The notes: generated by a model not told the origin, from the sequence alone. Shown: positions 20,902-29,306, counted from the first letter of the stretch. The stretch is 64,000 nucleotides of DNA from Jeongeupia chitinilytica (GCF_014652315.1 NZ_BMYO01000001.1:496001-560000), one strand, 5' to 3'. Numbers and translations are program-made.

Positions 20902-21821
20902 GTCGATTTCCTCATCGTCGCCAGCGCGACCGGCTTGCCGGTGCGTGCCGCGGCCAGCGTGGCGTAGTAAGCGTCAACCTGTTCGAGCATCAAATCCGCC
21001 GGTATCGGTCGCGTTCCGTCGGTGAAAAAGCGCCGCATCGCCTCGAACAGCAGGGTGTAGCCGACATCGAATTCGATCTCGGGCGCCGATTGTGTTTGCC
21101 CGAACAGTTTCAGCGTGAAGCCGTACCATGCGCTGTCCGGGCCCAGCAGGGACAGGACACCGCGCACCGGTCCGACGGCCGAGTCGGCACCGTATTCGAC
21201 GAGGGTGCTGGCCGGCGCGACCAGCTGGTGCGGGTTCCCGTCGTTGCAGGGCAGTTCGGCGTGGACGATGCGTTCCAGCCCTGTGCCCAGCGTACTGGCC
21301 AGGCAGGCGTAGAGGTGCGGCAGGTACCAGTCTGCCGTGTCGGTGGGGCCGGTCAGCGTGAAAAAACGCAGCGGCCCGATCTCGGTCAGTGCCTGCCTGA
21401 CCCGCGCGGCCGCACCGGTGTGCATGAGGGCCGACGCCGAGTAGACCGCACCGCCGTGCCGGTCGGCGAGGGCGAGCAGTTCGCGCGCGTCGTCCGGACT
21501 GCCGGCCAGGGGCCGGTTCAGGAAAACGCGCCGTCCTGCGAGCAGGTGCGGACGGGCAAGGGCCAGGTAATCGCGCGGATCGAGTCCGGTGATGACGACG
21601 CCGTCGCAGTCATCGCCGACCGCGTCGGCCGAAAGAGCGTGACTGGCGCCGGTTTCTGCCGCCAGCGTCGCAGCCACGGCCGGGTCGGCATCCCAGAAAC
21701 GTGCGGCGACCAGCCCGTGTGCCGGCTGCTGCTGCCATTGTCCGGCCCACATCAGCCCGTGGCTGCCCGGGCCGCAGCCGATGATGCCAAGGCGCAAGGC
21801 GCCGTTCCGCGTGCTGTTCAT
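20898..21821 (-). CDS. Gfo/Idh/MocA family oxidoreductase (second of a pair)
   Basis: A 307-residue homologue of the downstream gene, with LGIIGCGPGSHG as nucleotide-binding loop. The EKP position reads LNRPLAG, so the catalytic Lys is replaced by Arg, and the C-terminal half is divergent (TADWYLPHLYACLASTLGTG). This may be a non-catalytic or altered subunit. It is the first gene of the two-gene operon. Confidence 0.82.
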   Translation of the reverse strand: MNSTRNGALRLGIIGCGPGSHGLMWAGQWQQQPAHGLVAARFWDADPAVAATLAAETGASHALSADAVGDDCDGVVITGLDPRDYLALARPHLLAGRRVFLNRPLAGSPDDARELLALADRHGGAVYSASALMHTGAAARVRQALTEIGPLRFFTLTGPTDTADWYLPHLYACLASTLGTGLERIVHAELPCNDGNPHQLVAPASTLVEYGADSAVGPVRGVLSLLGPDSAWYGFTLKLFGQTQSAPEIEFDVGYTLLFEAMRRFFTDGTRPIPADLMLEQVDAYYATLAAARTGKPVALATMRKST

Positions 21822-21967
21822 TAGCGTTTCCTGATGGATTGGCCCATTGTGCGCGGCAGGAGAGGGAGCGAACAGTGTCGGGGATCAGGTCTGCAAGCTC
21901 GGCAAAACGGCGAGGGCCGTTCTGCCGTGTGCAGGGAGGCACAGGCGGCGCGAGGCGCCGAGCCGCC

Positions 21968-22555
21968 TCAGGAGGATTTGCGGCCGAGCACGGCGGCGAG
22001 GGCGTTGGCCATGGCGGTATCCGGCAAGGCCTGGCTTGCCTTGGGCGCGCTGGCCGGCTTGGCCGGACGCGGCTTGCTGGCCGGCTTGCCGCGCTTGGCG
22101 TTGGGTTGCGCCGGCTTGCCGTTGCCTTCTGCCGGTTTGCGGGCCGGACGTGCTTCGGCCTGCCTTGCTGCGTATTCCTTGGCGCGCTCGGCGCGGCGAG
22201 CGTCCTCGGCGGCCTTGATCCGTGCCTTGATAGCCGTCGAGACCGCTGCGGCGTGCGACTGCTGTTCGGCGGTCATCTCGCCGCTGGGCGTGCCGTCGAG
22301 GGCATAGCGCTGGCCGCCTGCAGCCATCGCCGCCTGATAGGCTGGACGGCGCACCCACAGGAAGACCGCGCGGGCAATCTTGTCCACATCCAGTCCCTTG
22401 GTCTCGCACTCGGCCTTCAGGCGTTCGCGCGTGTCCAGTGCCAGCGGTTTGGTTTGCTTGAGATCGAACACGGCAGGCCAGTGCTCGGCCAGCAGCGCAA
22501 ACGCGGCCTGGCGTTCCTCGGCCATTTTCTGTTTGCGGTTCGAAGATTCGGTCAT
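21968..22555 (-). CDS. proQ: ProQ/FinO domain RNA-binding protein
   Basis: RNA chaperone that binds structured small RNAs and mRNA 3' ends, 195 residues. The FinO/ProQ domain covers about 10-110 (RQAAFALLAEHWPAVFDL, KPLALDTRERL, VFLWVRRPAYQAAMAAGGQRYALDGTPSGEMT). It is followed by a Lys/Ala/Pro-rich basic tail (ARPARKPAEGNGKPAQP onward), as in neisserial and beta-proteobacterial ProQ. ATG 22555 is preceded by AGGAGG. The final residues LPDTAMANALAAVLGRKS look like the short conserved end of the family. A GC hairpin overlaps the stop. Confidence 0.9.
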   Translation of the reverse strand: MTESSNRKQKMAEERQAAFALLAEHWPAVFDLKQTKPLALDTRERLKAECETKGLDVDKIARAVFLWVRRPAYQAAMAAGGQRYALDGTPSGEMTAEQQSHAAAVSTAIKARIKAAEDARRAERAKEYAARQAEARPARKPAEGNGKPAQPNAKRGKPASKPRPAKPASAPKASQALPDTAMANALAAVLGRKSS

Positions 22556-22896
22556 GGTGCCTCCTGACAGGCGCAGTGCAGACGAAAAACCCCGATGCGT
22601 CGCCCGGGGTTGGCGCCGGACGGACGGCTGGGCGGATCCGGAGACTCCCGAATCGCTGCGCAACGCGGCGTGACGGCTTTGAAACCGGCGATCATACCAT
22701 AGCGCTTGCGCGGGCCAGCGGCACCTGCCTACTTTTGCGGGGGATGAACAACGGAGGACGTCCCCGGCAAGCAGCCAGCTACTCGAACTTGCAACGACCG
22801 CGTTGTTCATTGCGCTAAGCTCCTAAATATCTACTGGCAGCGAAGTAACCCTGCTGGACCTGGAGATGGGCCCAACCTTGTCGCAAGGAGGCTCGA
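22556..22896. other. Intergenic region with a 67-bp inverted repeat
   Basis: No gene is evident in these 341 bases between proQ (leftward) and the cupin gene (rightward). ATGAACAACG at 22744-22753 is matched by its exact complement at 22801-22810, with an internal palindrome GGACGTCC in between. This could be a small-RNA hairpin, an operator or a decayed mobile repeat. Confidence 0.5.
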
Positions 22897-23322
22897 ATGA
22901 CACTCAAACGCATGCTGGTCGTTTTGGTTTCGACGGCCTTGATGGCCGGTTCGCCGTTGCTGGCTGTCGGGGCCGGTTCGGCCGTCGTGGTGCCGTGGAC
23001 GGACCTGCAATGGAAGGACCTGGGCAACGGAATCGCTGCGGCGCCGGTTTCGGGGCGCATGGAGCAGGAGCGGAGCCGGTTCTTCCTGAAGTATCCGGTC
23101 GGTCTGGTGACGCCCAGGCACCATCACGATGCGGACCACTACGTGACGGTGCTGTCGGGCACGATCACGCTGAGTGTCGAAGGCAAGGACTATCGGCTGG
23201 GGCCCGGGGCTTACTTTGCTTTGACGAACAAGGTGCCCCACACGGCGAGGGTCGAGGGGAACGAGGACGCGGTGTTCTTCATCCAGGCCGACGGGCCGTG
23301 GAATGTCGTGATGGAGAAGTAG
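22897..23322 (+). CDS. Exported cupin-domain protein
   Basis: A 141-residue periplasmic protein with a signal peptide (MTLKRMLVVLVSTALMAGSPLLA, cleaved near VGA). A single cupin domain follows with metal-binding motif HHHDADHYVTVLSG (about residues 68-81) and the second motif PHTARV. The His cluster should bind iron, manganese or a similar metal. The substrate is unknown; isomerase, oxygenase and binding-only functions are all found in cupins. A strong SD (AAGGAGG) precedes the ATG. It stands alone. Confidence 0.8.
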   Translation: MTLKRMLVVLVSTALMAGSPLLAVGAGSAVVVPWTDLQWKDLGNGIAAAPVSGRMEQERSRFFLKYPVGLVTPRHHHDADHYVTVLSGTITLSVEGKDYRLGPGAYFALTNKVPHTARVEGNEDAVFFIQADGPWNVVMEK

Positions 23323-23496
23323 CTGGCAGATACGTACGCGGGTCGACGCGCGGAGCCGTTGCTCGGCTCGGCGTCATCCATGCCACGGCAGGGTGAAGCT
23401 TCGCCGATTGCAACGCTGCTTGGGCGTTCTTTGCTTTGACCAGGGCCCCGGCCGGGGCCTTGGCGTGCCCTGAACCCTGCCGGCCGGTCGCCGGCT

Positions 23497-23967
23497 TCAG
23501 TTGTTGCCGCCGACGATCGGCTCGCGGGGAAACAGGGAATCCACCAGATTGATCGGGCCTTCGCGTTTGCCAATCCAGATGTCGTGATGCGGCGCGGTTT
23601 GAAAAAATGCGACCTGACTATTGTCGAGCGGCACCCACGCATAACTGACGATGCTGCGTTTCCATTGCGATTGCAGATAAGGATCCAGAGGGCGGATGTC
23701 GCTGCTGCCTTCATGGGTTTTTCGTCGGTCGCGAATCAGGAATATCAATTGATCGGCGACCGAGATCTGAATTGCCGATACCGACCAGCGGGTGCCGGTC
23801 AATTCGTCCGATTCGATGATGTCTATCGTGCCGCCGCGGCAGACACCGTAATACTTCAGTCCGCGGTGATTGATCGATACTTCGTAATTGCAGCCCATGC
23901 TGTTGACCACAACAAACCCCAGAAGTGCGAGCGTCAGCAGCGGCAATATGAAATGGATTTTCTTCAC
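23497..23967 (-). CDS. Small membrane-anchored periplasmic protein, ToxS-like partner of the regulator upstream
   Basis: A 156-residue protein with one N-terminal membrane segment (VKKIHFILPLLTLALLGFVVV) and a periplasmic remainder rich in beta strands, with Cys pairs (GCNYEV, YGVCRGG). I do not recognise a named family. It starts with GTG at 23967, overlapping the stop of the ToxR-like regulator by 4 bases. Membrane winged-helix regulators such as ToxR and PsaE are commonly coupled to a periplasmic stabiliser (ToxS, PsaF). The layout here is the same, so I infer a comparable role. Confidence 0.65.
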   Translation of the reverse strand: MKKIHFILPLLTLALLGFVVVNSMGCNYEVSINHRGLKYYGVCRGGTIDIIESDELTGTRWSVSAIQISVADQLIFLIRDRRKTHEGSSDIRPLDPYLQSQWKRSIVSYAWVPLDNSQVAFFQTAPHHDIWIGKREGPINLVDSLFPREPIVGGNN

Positions 23968-24707
23968 GGCTGGGCCTGCTGATTCGTGTTCACGACATTC
24001 ACCATCCGGCCGGAGATCAGCACGACGCTGCCCGATTGCACCGGTCCGGTTTGCGCAGAAAGGGGGGTGTGATTGTCGACCGCACACACCCATTTGCCAT
24101 TGGTCTGCGTGCAGTCGACGTCAATCCATTCGTGATAACTCACCAGCAGCGTCACCAACAGCAAAACCAGGCAGATCAGATTGATGGCGCGCCAGCGGCA
24201 TCTCCGCGCATCGTTGGCGGGTGTTGCTGCAAGGACGGGCGACGTGTCGGGCCGTGCGGGGGCGGGTGCTGCCTCGGGGGGCGGATCGTGCAGGGGTCCG
24301 GCAGGGGCCGGTATCGCCACGGCTTCGACCGCAGCGGGGCGAAACTCGGCTTTCAATCCGACCAGCAGCGTCAACAGGTAACCCTGACGAGGCTGGTTGT
24401 GGATTTCCACTTCCGGCGGGACGGTCTGCAAGTGCCTGCGCAGGGTGGAGATCGCCACGGCCAGCGAGCTGGCGCTGATCGGTTTGCCCTGCCAGCCGAT
24501 GGCGACCAGTGCGTCCTTGCTGCAGATCTGGCCGGGATGGTCGAGCAGGTGGGCAAGGATTCTGGCTTCTGCACCGGAAAGGCGCACCCGGGTTTCCGTT
24601 TGCGACTGTGTGTGCAGGGTCAGATAGCGCAACTCAGGCTGAAACTCGAACGAGCCGAACAGTAAGCGAGATCCTGACACGCATATTCCCTTGACGTAGA
24701 AATTCAC
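23964..24707 (-). CDS. Membrane-bound winged-helix regulator (ToxR/CadC type)
   Basis: A 247-residue transcription factor. The N-terminal OmpR/PhoB-type winged helix spans about 15-115 (VRLSGAEARILAHLLDHPGQICSKDALV, SSLAVAISTLRRHLQ, IHNQPRQGYLLTL). A Pro/Ala-rich linker (about 125-165) leads to one membrane segment (INLICLVLLLVTLLVSY, about 173-190) and a short periplasmic tail with two Cys (VDCTQTNGKWVCAV) that could form a disulfide sensor. It lacks a receiver domain, so it signals directly across the membrane. It is divergent from a soluble winged-helix gene and near adhesin genes, which may be its targets. Confidence 0.82.
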   Translation of the reverse strand: MNFYVKGICVSGSRLLFGSFEFQPELRYLTLHTQSQTETRVRLSGAEARILAHLLDHPGQICSKDALVAIGWQGKPISASSLAVAISTLRRHLQTVPPEVEIHNQPRQGYLLTLLVGLKAEFRPAAVEAVAIPAPAGPLHDPPPEAAPAPARPDTSPVLAATPANDARRCRWRAINLICLVLLLVTLLVSYHEWIDVDCTQTNGKWVCAVDNHTPLSAQTGPVQSGSVVLISGRMVNVVNTNQQAQP

Positions 24708-24933
24708 GACACCGGCATTCGTCGGCGCGGTGCTTTCAAAGCCGGAGCCCGATGATAGCTCAGGGGAATCGGGGCGAACAGCGCTGTATTAATTGGATTT
24801 TTCGTAAATTTTAATAATTTTTGATCCATTTACGCGGCATGTCCGCTGGCTCAGAGTCGATTCGCCAGCAAGACGAATGTTCCGACGCACCGCTAGGTCC
24901 GGGCCGGATTGCGGGGTGTCGGGAGATGAATTC

Positions 24934-25371
24934 ATGCAGGGCGTGAAAGCGGTTGTTGGGATTGCTGCGACAGAGACGGAGCGGGTGCTCGCCACACACC
25001 TGGTCCACCCCGGATCCGGTCTGCGCATTGCACTGGCAACGGGTCTGGTCAGCGTGCCGCTCCAGCCGAACTCACTACAGCGTCGCTTCAGTCTGGATCT
25101 GGGCGGGCGGGAGCGCGCGTTGTTGCGTGCGCTGGTGGAAAGGAACGGCCGGACCGTGCCGCGTTCGCAGCTGGAAGTCCTGGCGTTCACCGGGCGAAAG
25201 GAGCCGGCCACGTCGCTGCGCCTGGCGATCGTGCGACTGCGCCGGGTTTTCGTGCGCGTCGATGTGCAATGCAGTTGTCTGCAAACGGTCTATGGCGTCG
25301 GCTATCGCTTTGATGCCGGTTTGTCCGGATTCGACATCGTATTTGAGTCAAGCGCGTGTGTTTCAACCTGA
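24934..25371 (+). CDS. Soluble winged-helix transcriptional regulator
   Basis: A 145-residue protein. The C-terminal half is an OmpR/PhoB-type DNA-binding domain (LDLGGRERALLRALVERNGRTVPRSQLEVLAF, ATSLRLAIVRLRRVF, LQTVYGVGYRF). The N-terminal about 45 residues are not a receiver domain and I do not recognise them. GGGAG at 24921-24925 selects ATG 24934. It is divergent from the ToxR-like gene, and the secreted WWN-repeat protein follows 49 bases after its stop. A role in controlling the surface genes downstream is likely by position. Confidence 0.7.
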   Translation: MQGVKAVVGIAATETERVLATHLVHPGSGLRIALATGLVSVPLQPNSLQRRFSLDLGGRERALLRALVERNGRTVPRSQLEVLAFTGRKEPATSLRLAIVRLRRVFVRVDVQCSCLQTVYGVGYRFDAGLSGFDIVFESSACVST

Positions 25372-25420
25372 CACCCGGTTTGAACGGTTTTTGATGGGAT
25401 TGAATTGACAGGAGTTGGCG

Positions 25421-26212
25421 ATGAAACATCGTGCATTGGTAATGGCGGTCGTATTTGCTTTTCAACCGGTTCTGGCAAGCGCTTCCGCTTCGTTCGATCC
25501 GCACAGCGTGGTCGGTTCGGATTCGAGTTACGCCAAATCGACGCTGAAGTCCAGCGGCTATCAGCAGGTCCACGAGCAGGCGGGGACCGATCGCCGCTGG
25601 GTCAGCTGGTGGAATTCGAATAGCGAGGATTGTGTGGTGACAACCGAAAAGAATGATCGCTATATCGATGCAATCGGCACGGTACAGGCCGAATGCAAGC
25701 AGTACGTCAAAAGCGCCGGCGTTTCGGGCGTCGCGCTTGCCGCCGGGGCCGCGGCGCTGATCGGCGGCATTGCCCTGTATCAGCACAACAAGCACAAACA
25801 GAAAGACGAAGAAAAGCAGCACAAGGATGAACAATACCAACGGGGTTATACCGACGGCCGCAATCATGACGGTCGCCACAATATCGATCGTTCCGATGAT
25901 TACAACGCCGGCTACGACGCCGGGCTGGCCGAATACCGCGAGCAGCGTGGCCGCGATGACGATGATCGCCGCGACCATCACGGCCGGCACCGGCAGGACT
26001 TCGTCGCCGTTGCCGACCTGATCGGCGCACGGGCGTCGTCCGGTGAGAGCCAGCTGATCCAGCGCGGCTTCTACAACGTCGACGGCCGCAAGGGCTGGCA
26101 CAACAGCTACACCAGCTGGTGGAACGAGGCGGCGCGCGAATGCGTGCAGGTCGTTACCAACGACGGCCGCTACCGCGACGTGCGCGTTGTTTCGCCGAAC
26201 AACTGCGCCTGA
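25421..26212 (+). CDS. Exported two-repeat protein with SWWN motifs and a charged linker
   Basis: A 263-residue protein of unknown function with a signal peptide (MKHRALVMAVVFAFQPVLAS). It holds two copies of one unit: residues 31-92 (SWWN at 62-65, Cys71, Cys92) and about 197-262 (SWWN at 232-235, Cys241, Cys262), sharing the pattern SWWN-(5)-CV-V-T-DRY-D then a closing Cys. Each Cys pair probably forms a disulfide. Between them lie a small Gly/Ala-rich membrane-like helix (101-120) and a very charged His/Asp/Lys/Arg/Gln stretch (121-190). GGAG precedes ATG 25421. Such WWN units occur in small exported proteins of Pseudomonas and Burkholderia, as I recall. Confidence 0.7.
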   Translation: MKHRALVMAVVFAFQPVLASASASFDPHSVVGSDSSYAKSTLKSSGYQQVHEQAGTDRRWVSWWNSNSEDCVVTTEKNDRYIDAIGTVQAECKQYVKSAGVSGVALAAGAAALIGGIALYQHNKHKQKDEEKQHKDEQYQRGYTDGRNHDGRHNIDRSDDYNAGYDAGLAEYREQRGRDDDDRRDHHGRHRQDFVAVADLIGARASSGESQLIQRGFYNVDGRKGWHNSYTSWWNEAARECVQVVTNDGRYRDVRVVSPNNCA

Positions 26213-26354
26213 TTTTTGCCGGGTCGTGTGCCGGCCCGCTTGAGGGAGCGGCCGGCGCACGACATTGGCGCCCTTCCTTTCATTCCCTTTGCGAATGACC
26301 CAACGATTCGGCTACGCCGGCGAGCGCCGCGTGTAGTGAAACAGGAGCAACACC

Positions 26355-27413
26355 ATGAAACCGACCAGGATCGTCGCCTGCCTGGCACTGTATGCCGCCG
26401 CGAACGTCGTGACGACTGCCAGCGCCGCGACGCATGAACAGGAGCAGGATTCGTTGATCCAGCAGGCGCTGCATACGCAATGGTATGCCAATGACAATCG
26501 CGGCATGATTCTGCACCTGCAGGGCGAGGCGACCAATAACAGCAACGACGTTCAGGTGCTGGAGCAAGTAGTCACCCATCAAGACCAACAGCTGCAAACG
26601 CTGGGCAATGGCTTGGCCAAGTCGCAAGGCGATATCAAGACGCTGTTTGCCGATCAGGGCCGCCAGGATAGGGCGCTGGATCGGGAGGCGTCACTGCGCG
26701 AGGCCGGTGACAAGGCCAATTCGGCCGCGCTTGGCCAGGAAGCGATCGATCGCGAGAACGGCGATGCGCTGAATGCGCAAAAGCTGGGTGCCGAACGGGC
26801 CGAGCGCCTGGCGGGGGATCAGGCCAATGCAGGGCGGATTGCGCAGGAAGCACAAACGCGGGCGGATGGCGATGCGCTGAATGCGCAGAAACTGGACGAT
26901 GAAGCGACGCAACGACGCGGTGCCGACCGGCAACTCCATGCCGACCTGGGCGCTGAAACCCAGGCGAGGATTCAGGGCGACCAGCGCAATGCCCGGCTGT
27001 TTCAGGGCGAGCAGCAGCAGATCGACAACGAGCAGATCCGGATCAGCAATGAAGTGGTCAACCGGATCAATGCCGTCAATACCGAGGCCCGGGCGCGGGC
27101 CGACGGTGACGTCCGGACGCTGAAAGCGGCCAACGACTATACCGATCAGCGCATCGACACGCTGGCCGGCGAAGTCCGGAGCAGCAACGACAAGCTGGAA
27201 CGCGGCATCGCCGGTGCGCTGGCCGCGACCGGCCTGCATTACGCCAACGGCCCGCATGGTGCCGTCTCGGTCGGATACGGCAACTATGCGGGACAGTCGG
27301 CGGTTGCGCTGGGAGTGATGGCGCACGTCACTTCGAGGGTCGACGTCAACCTGGCGGCATCGTACGACGGCGAGCAGGCCGGGGTGGTTGCCGGGGCCTC
27401 GCTGGGCTTCTGA
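26355..27413 (+). CDS. Short trimeric autotransporter with YadA-like anchor
   Basis: A 352-residue outer-membrane protein. After a signal peptide (to about residue 25) comes a long coiled-coil-prone stalk with imperfect repeats (ALNAQKLGAERAERLAGDQ, ALNAQKLDDEATQRRGADRQ; 36-residue period). It closes with a YadA-type anchor of four beta strands ending in Phe (GALAATGLHYANGPHGAVS to GVVAGASLGF, about 284-352). In this family three chains form one 12-stranded barrel that exports the stalk. There is no obvious globular adhesive head, so it may be a minimal stalk or spacer adhesin. SD AGGAG precedes ATG 26355. It follows the WWN-repeat gene by 142 bases. Confidence 0.85.
   Translation: MKPTRIVACLALYAAANVVTTASAATHEQEQDSLIQQALHTQWYANDNRGMILHLQGEATNNSNDVQVLEQVVTHQDQQLQTLGNGLAKSQGDIKTLFADQGRQDRALDREASLREAGDKANSAALGQEAIDRENGDALNAQKLGAERAERLAGDQANAGRIAQEAQTRADGDALNAQKLDDEATQRRGADRQLHADLGAETQARIQGDQRNARLFQGEQQQIDNEQIRISNEVVNRINAVNTEARARADGDVRTLKAANDYTDQRIDTLAGEVRSSNDKLERGIAGALAATGLHYANGPHGAVSVGYGNYAGQSAVALGVMAHVTSRVDVNLAASYDGEQAGVVAGASLGF
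26760..26903 (+). repeat. 108-bp-spaced direct repeat in the autotransporter stalk
   Basis: GGCGATGCGCTGAATGCGCA begins at 26760 and again at 26868, 108 bases (36 codons) apart, encoding DALNAQKL twice. The near-identity at DNA level suggests a recent unit duplication that could change stalk length. Confidence 0.75.
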
Positions 27414-27466
27414 GCGCATTCAGGCCGGGGCGCAGTCGGTGTGCGGTGCCGGCAAGGCTGAAAGAC

Positions 27467-27580
27467 ATGGATTCCCGAGTCAAGCGTCTGGTTCTGTTCT
27501 GCATTGTTGCAATGGCATTTCCCCCGGCCGCGATCTACCTGGTGCTGCTGTACCTGCGACACAAGATCCGGCGGCGGTGA
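27467..27580 (+). CDS. Possible 37-residue single-span membrane protein
   Basis: A short open frame from ATG 27467 encodes a basic N-terminus (MDSRVKRL), a hydrophobic stretch (VLFCIVAMAFPPAAIYLVLLYL) and a basic tail (RHKIRRR). AAGG lies 10 bases upstream. It is 53 bases after the autotransporter stop and could be co-transcribed. I know no family for it; composition alone supports it. Confidence 0.4.
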   Translation: MDSRVKRLVLFCIVAMAFPPAAIYLVLLYLRHKIRRR

Positions 27581-27942
27581 CGCCGCTCTGCGAAGGAATC
27601 GCTTCGTCGCGTCGAGCCGCCGTACGGTACGCCGCGACGGATACGCGGTTCCGGGGCAATATGAGTGCCGCTACGCGCTTTTCCGAGTCTGTGCCGGCAG
27701 GACCGCGTGATTCCTTTACCGACCTCCGGCTGCCGGACCGCGAACCGGCAGCGCCGGCATGCTGCAGCAATGCGTTCAGGCACGCATTGCGAATCCGTGA
27801 AGATTGAACACCGGGGCAGGGAATTGTTCCGGCCAATGTCTGTGCGGTCTTGCAGGTGCCGGCGGCGTTGTCACGGGGTTTCAATCTGGCGGGGTGAAGA
27901 TGGGAGCGACGGCTGTCCGTCATATCTTCCCGGAGTTACGCC
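27581..27942. other. Intergenic region before the lipoprotein hydrolase
   Basis: These 362 bases contain no convincing gene, only overlapping open frames of arginine-rich composition on both strands. CGGGG-rich stretches near 27890 precede the hydrolase start. I see no clear promoter or repeat. Confidence 0.4.
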
Positions 27943-28743
27943 ATGCGCCTGCGACTTCGCCGTTTTGCATCGATGGCAGCGGGTCTGTTGACATTGGTGG
28001 CGTGCACGTCCTTACCCGCGACCGGTACCGAACAGGTCGCCGGGTCGGCAGTCAGCTATGCCATTGCCGGTTCGACGGGGCCGGTTGTGGTGCTGCAATC
28101 GGGGTTGGGCGATGACCGCAGCCCGTGGCGGCTGGTTGTGCCGGCGTTGAGCAGCCGGTACACGGTGTTCAGCTATGACCGCCCAGGCTATGGCAGCAGT
28201 GCCAGCAGCCTTGAATCTCGTGATGCCTGCACCATCGCCCGCGAACTGCACACCTTGCTGCTGGCGGCCCGGATGCCGCCGCCGTACGTGCTGGTCGGGC
28301 ATTCGCTTGGCGGACTGTATCAGTACGCCTATGCCAGGCTGTACCCGCAGGAGGTGGCCGGACTGGTGCTGGTGGACGCCACGTATCCGGCGCACTGGCA
28401 GCGGATGCAGCAGGACGTGCCGGCGCTGGCCGGCGTGCTCACGGCGCTGCGGGCCACAACGTTCAGCGGTACCGAACGGCGCGAATTCGATGCACAGGAA
28501 AACTGTCTGGGCGCGCTGGCGGCCACCCCGCTGGCGATCCCGACCCGGGTGCTGAGGCGCAGCGAGTACGGCGCGATCGAGCAGGGTGCCTTTGCCCGGC
28601 TCGACCGCGAGCTGGCGCAGGACTGGACCCGCCTGACCGGGGCATCGCGCGTCGACGTCGTATCGAACTCGGGGCACTACATCCAGCAGGATCAACCGGC
28701 CAAGGTGGTAGCCGCGGTCAACGCTGTGGCCCCGGTGCGTTGA
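27943..28743 (+). CDS. Alpha/beta hydrolase lipoprotein
   Basis: A 266-residue hydrolase with a lipoprotein signal (MRLRLRRFASMAAGLLTLVAC; lipobox LVAC), so it is probably anchored at the cell envelope. The catalytic Ser is in GHSLGG (about residues 119-124), and the His is in SNSGHYIQQDQP near the end. The oxyanion region is QSGLGDD. The fold resembles haloperoxidase/esterase-type hydrolases; the substrate is unknown. ATG 27943 lies just after a purine-rich stretch with GGAG. It stands alone. Confidence 0.82.
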   Translation: MRLRLRRFASMAAGLLTLVACTSLPATGTEQVAGSAVSYAIAGSTGPVVVLQSGLGDDRSPWRLVVPALSSRYTVFSYDRPGYGSSASSLESRDACTIARELHTLLLAARMPPPYVLVGHSLGGLYQYAYARLYPQEVAGLVLVDATYPAHWQRMQQDVPALAGVLTALRATTFSGTERREFDAQENCLGALAATPLAIPTRVLRRSEYGAIEQGAFARLDRELAQDWTRLTGASRVDVVSNSGHYIQQDQPAKVVAAVNAVAPVR

Positions 28744-28867
28744 TTCGGGCAAAGCGTCGCAACGTTGCCTGCCTGCAAATCGGCAATCGCAGAACGCGAC
28801 GAGCGCGCTCGAATCGGCGCCGGATCATGCATCGACGCGACTACGAAGCTCGTGCCGTCATCGCGGT

Positions 28868-29287
28868 TCAGACCAGCAGGCGCCCGGCGTCGTCGAACAC
28901 CCAGGCATCTTCGTAGCACACCTCAAACAGATGCCCGTCGGGATCCCGGAAATACCCGGCGATTCCCCAAGCGGTCTGCGTGGCGGGTTTGACCAGCGTC
29001 CCGCCGTGTTTCACCGCCAATGCCAGTGCTTCAGCCACTTCACCCGGCTGCCGGGTCAGGTAGACGAGCGCACTGTGCGCCGCCTGCGACGGCAACGACG
29101 CAGGCTGGCCCGCGTCATCAGCCAGATCGCGCCGGGCGATCAGGCCGAGCACCACACCGCCAAGATCGATCTTGACGAAGCCTGCGTGCGAACTCGGCGC
29201 GGCCAGCCAGCCGAGCGCGGCATAAAAAGCCGAACTACGCGCGATGTCGTCCACGCCAAGCAAAATCAGGTTTAAACGAGGCTGCAT
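28868..29287 (-). CDS. VOC family (glyoxalase/bleomycin-resistance-like) protein
   Basis: A 139-residue metal-dependent fold protein with the paired beta-alpha-beta3 units of the VOC superfamily: RLNLILLGVDDIARSSAFYAALGW at the start and GYFRDPDGHLFEVCYED at the end, with the metal-ligand Glu in the latter. Members act on or sequester small molecules such as methylglyoxal conjugates, antibiotics or aromatic diols. A TetR-type palindrome sits 20 bases upstream of the start, so it is probably drug- or stress-inducible. Confidence 0.85.
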   Translation of the reverse strand: MQPRLNLILLGVDDIARSSAFYAALGWLAAPSSHAGFVKIDLGGVVLGLIARRDLADDAGQPASLPSQAAHSALVYLTRQPGEVAEALALAVKHGGTLVKPATQTAWGIAGYFRDPDGHLFEVCYEDAWVFDDAGRLLV

Positions 29288-29306
29288 GCGTGCTCCGCCA
29301 ATTGAA

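Noticed and set aside
22744..22810. Integron attC site
   Set aside because: The arms do not match the attC R'/R'' consensus and no integrase or cassette array is present.
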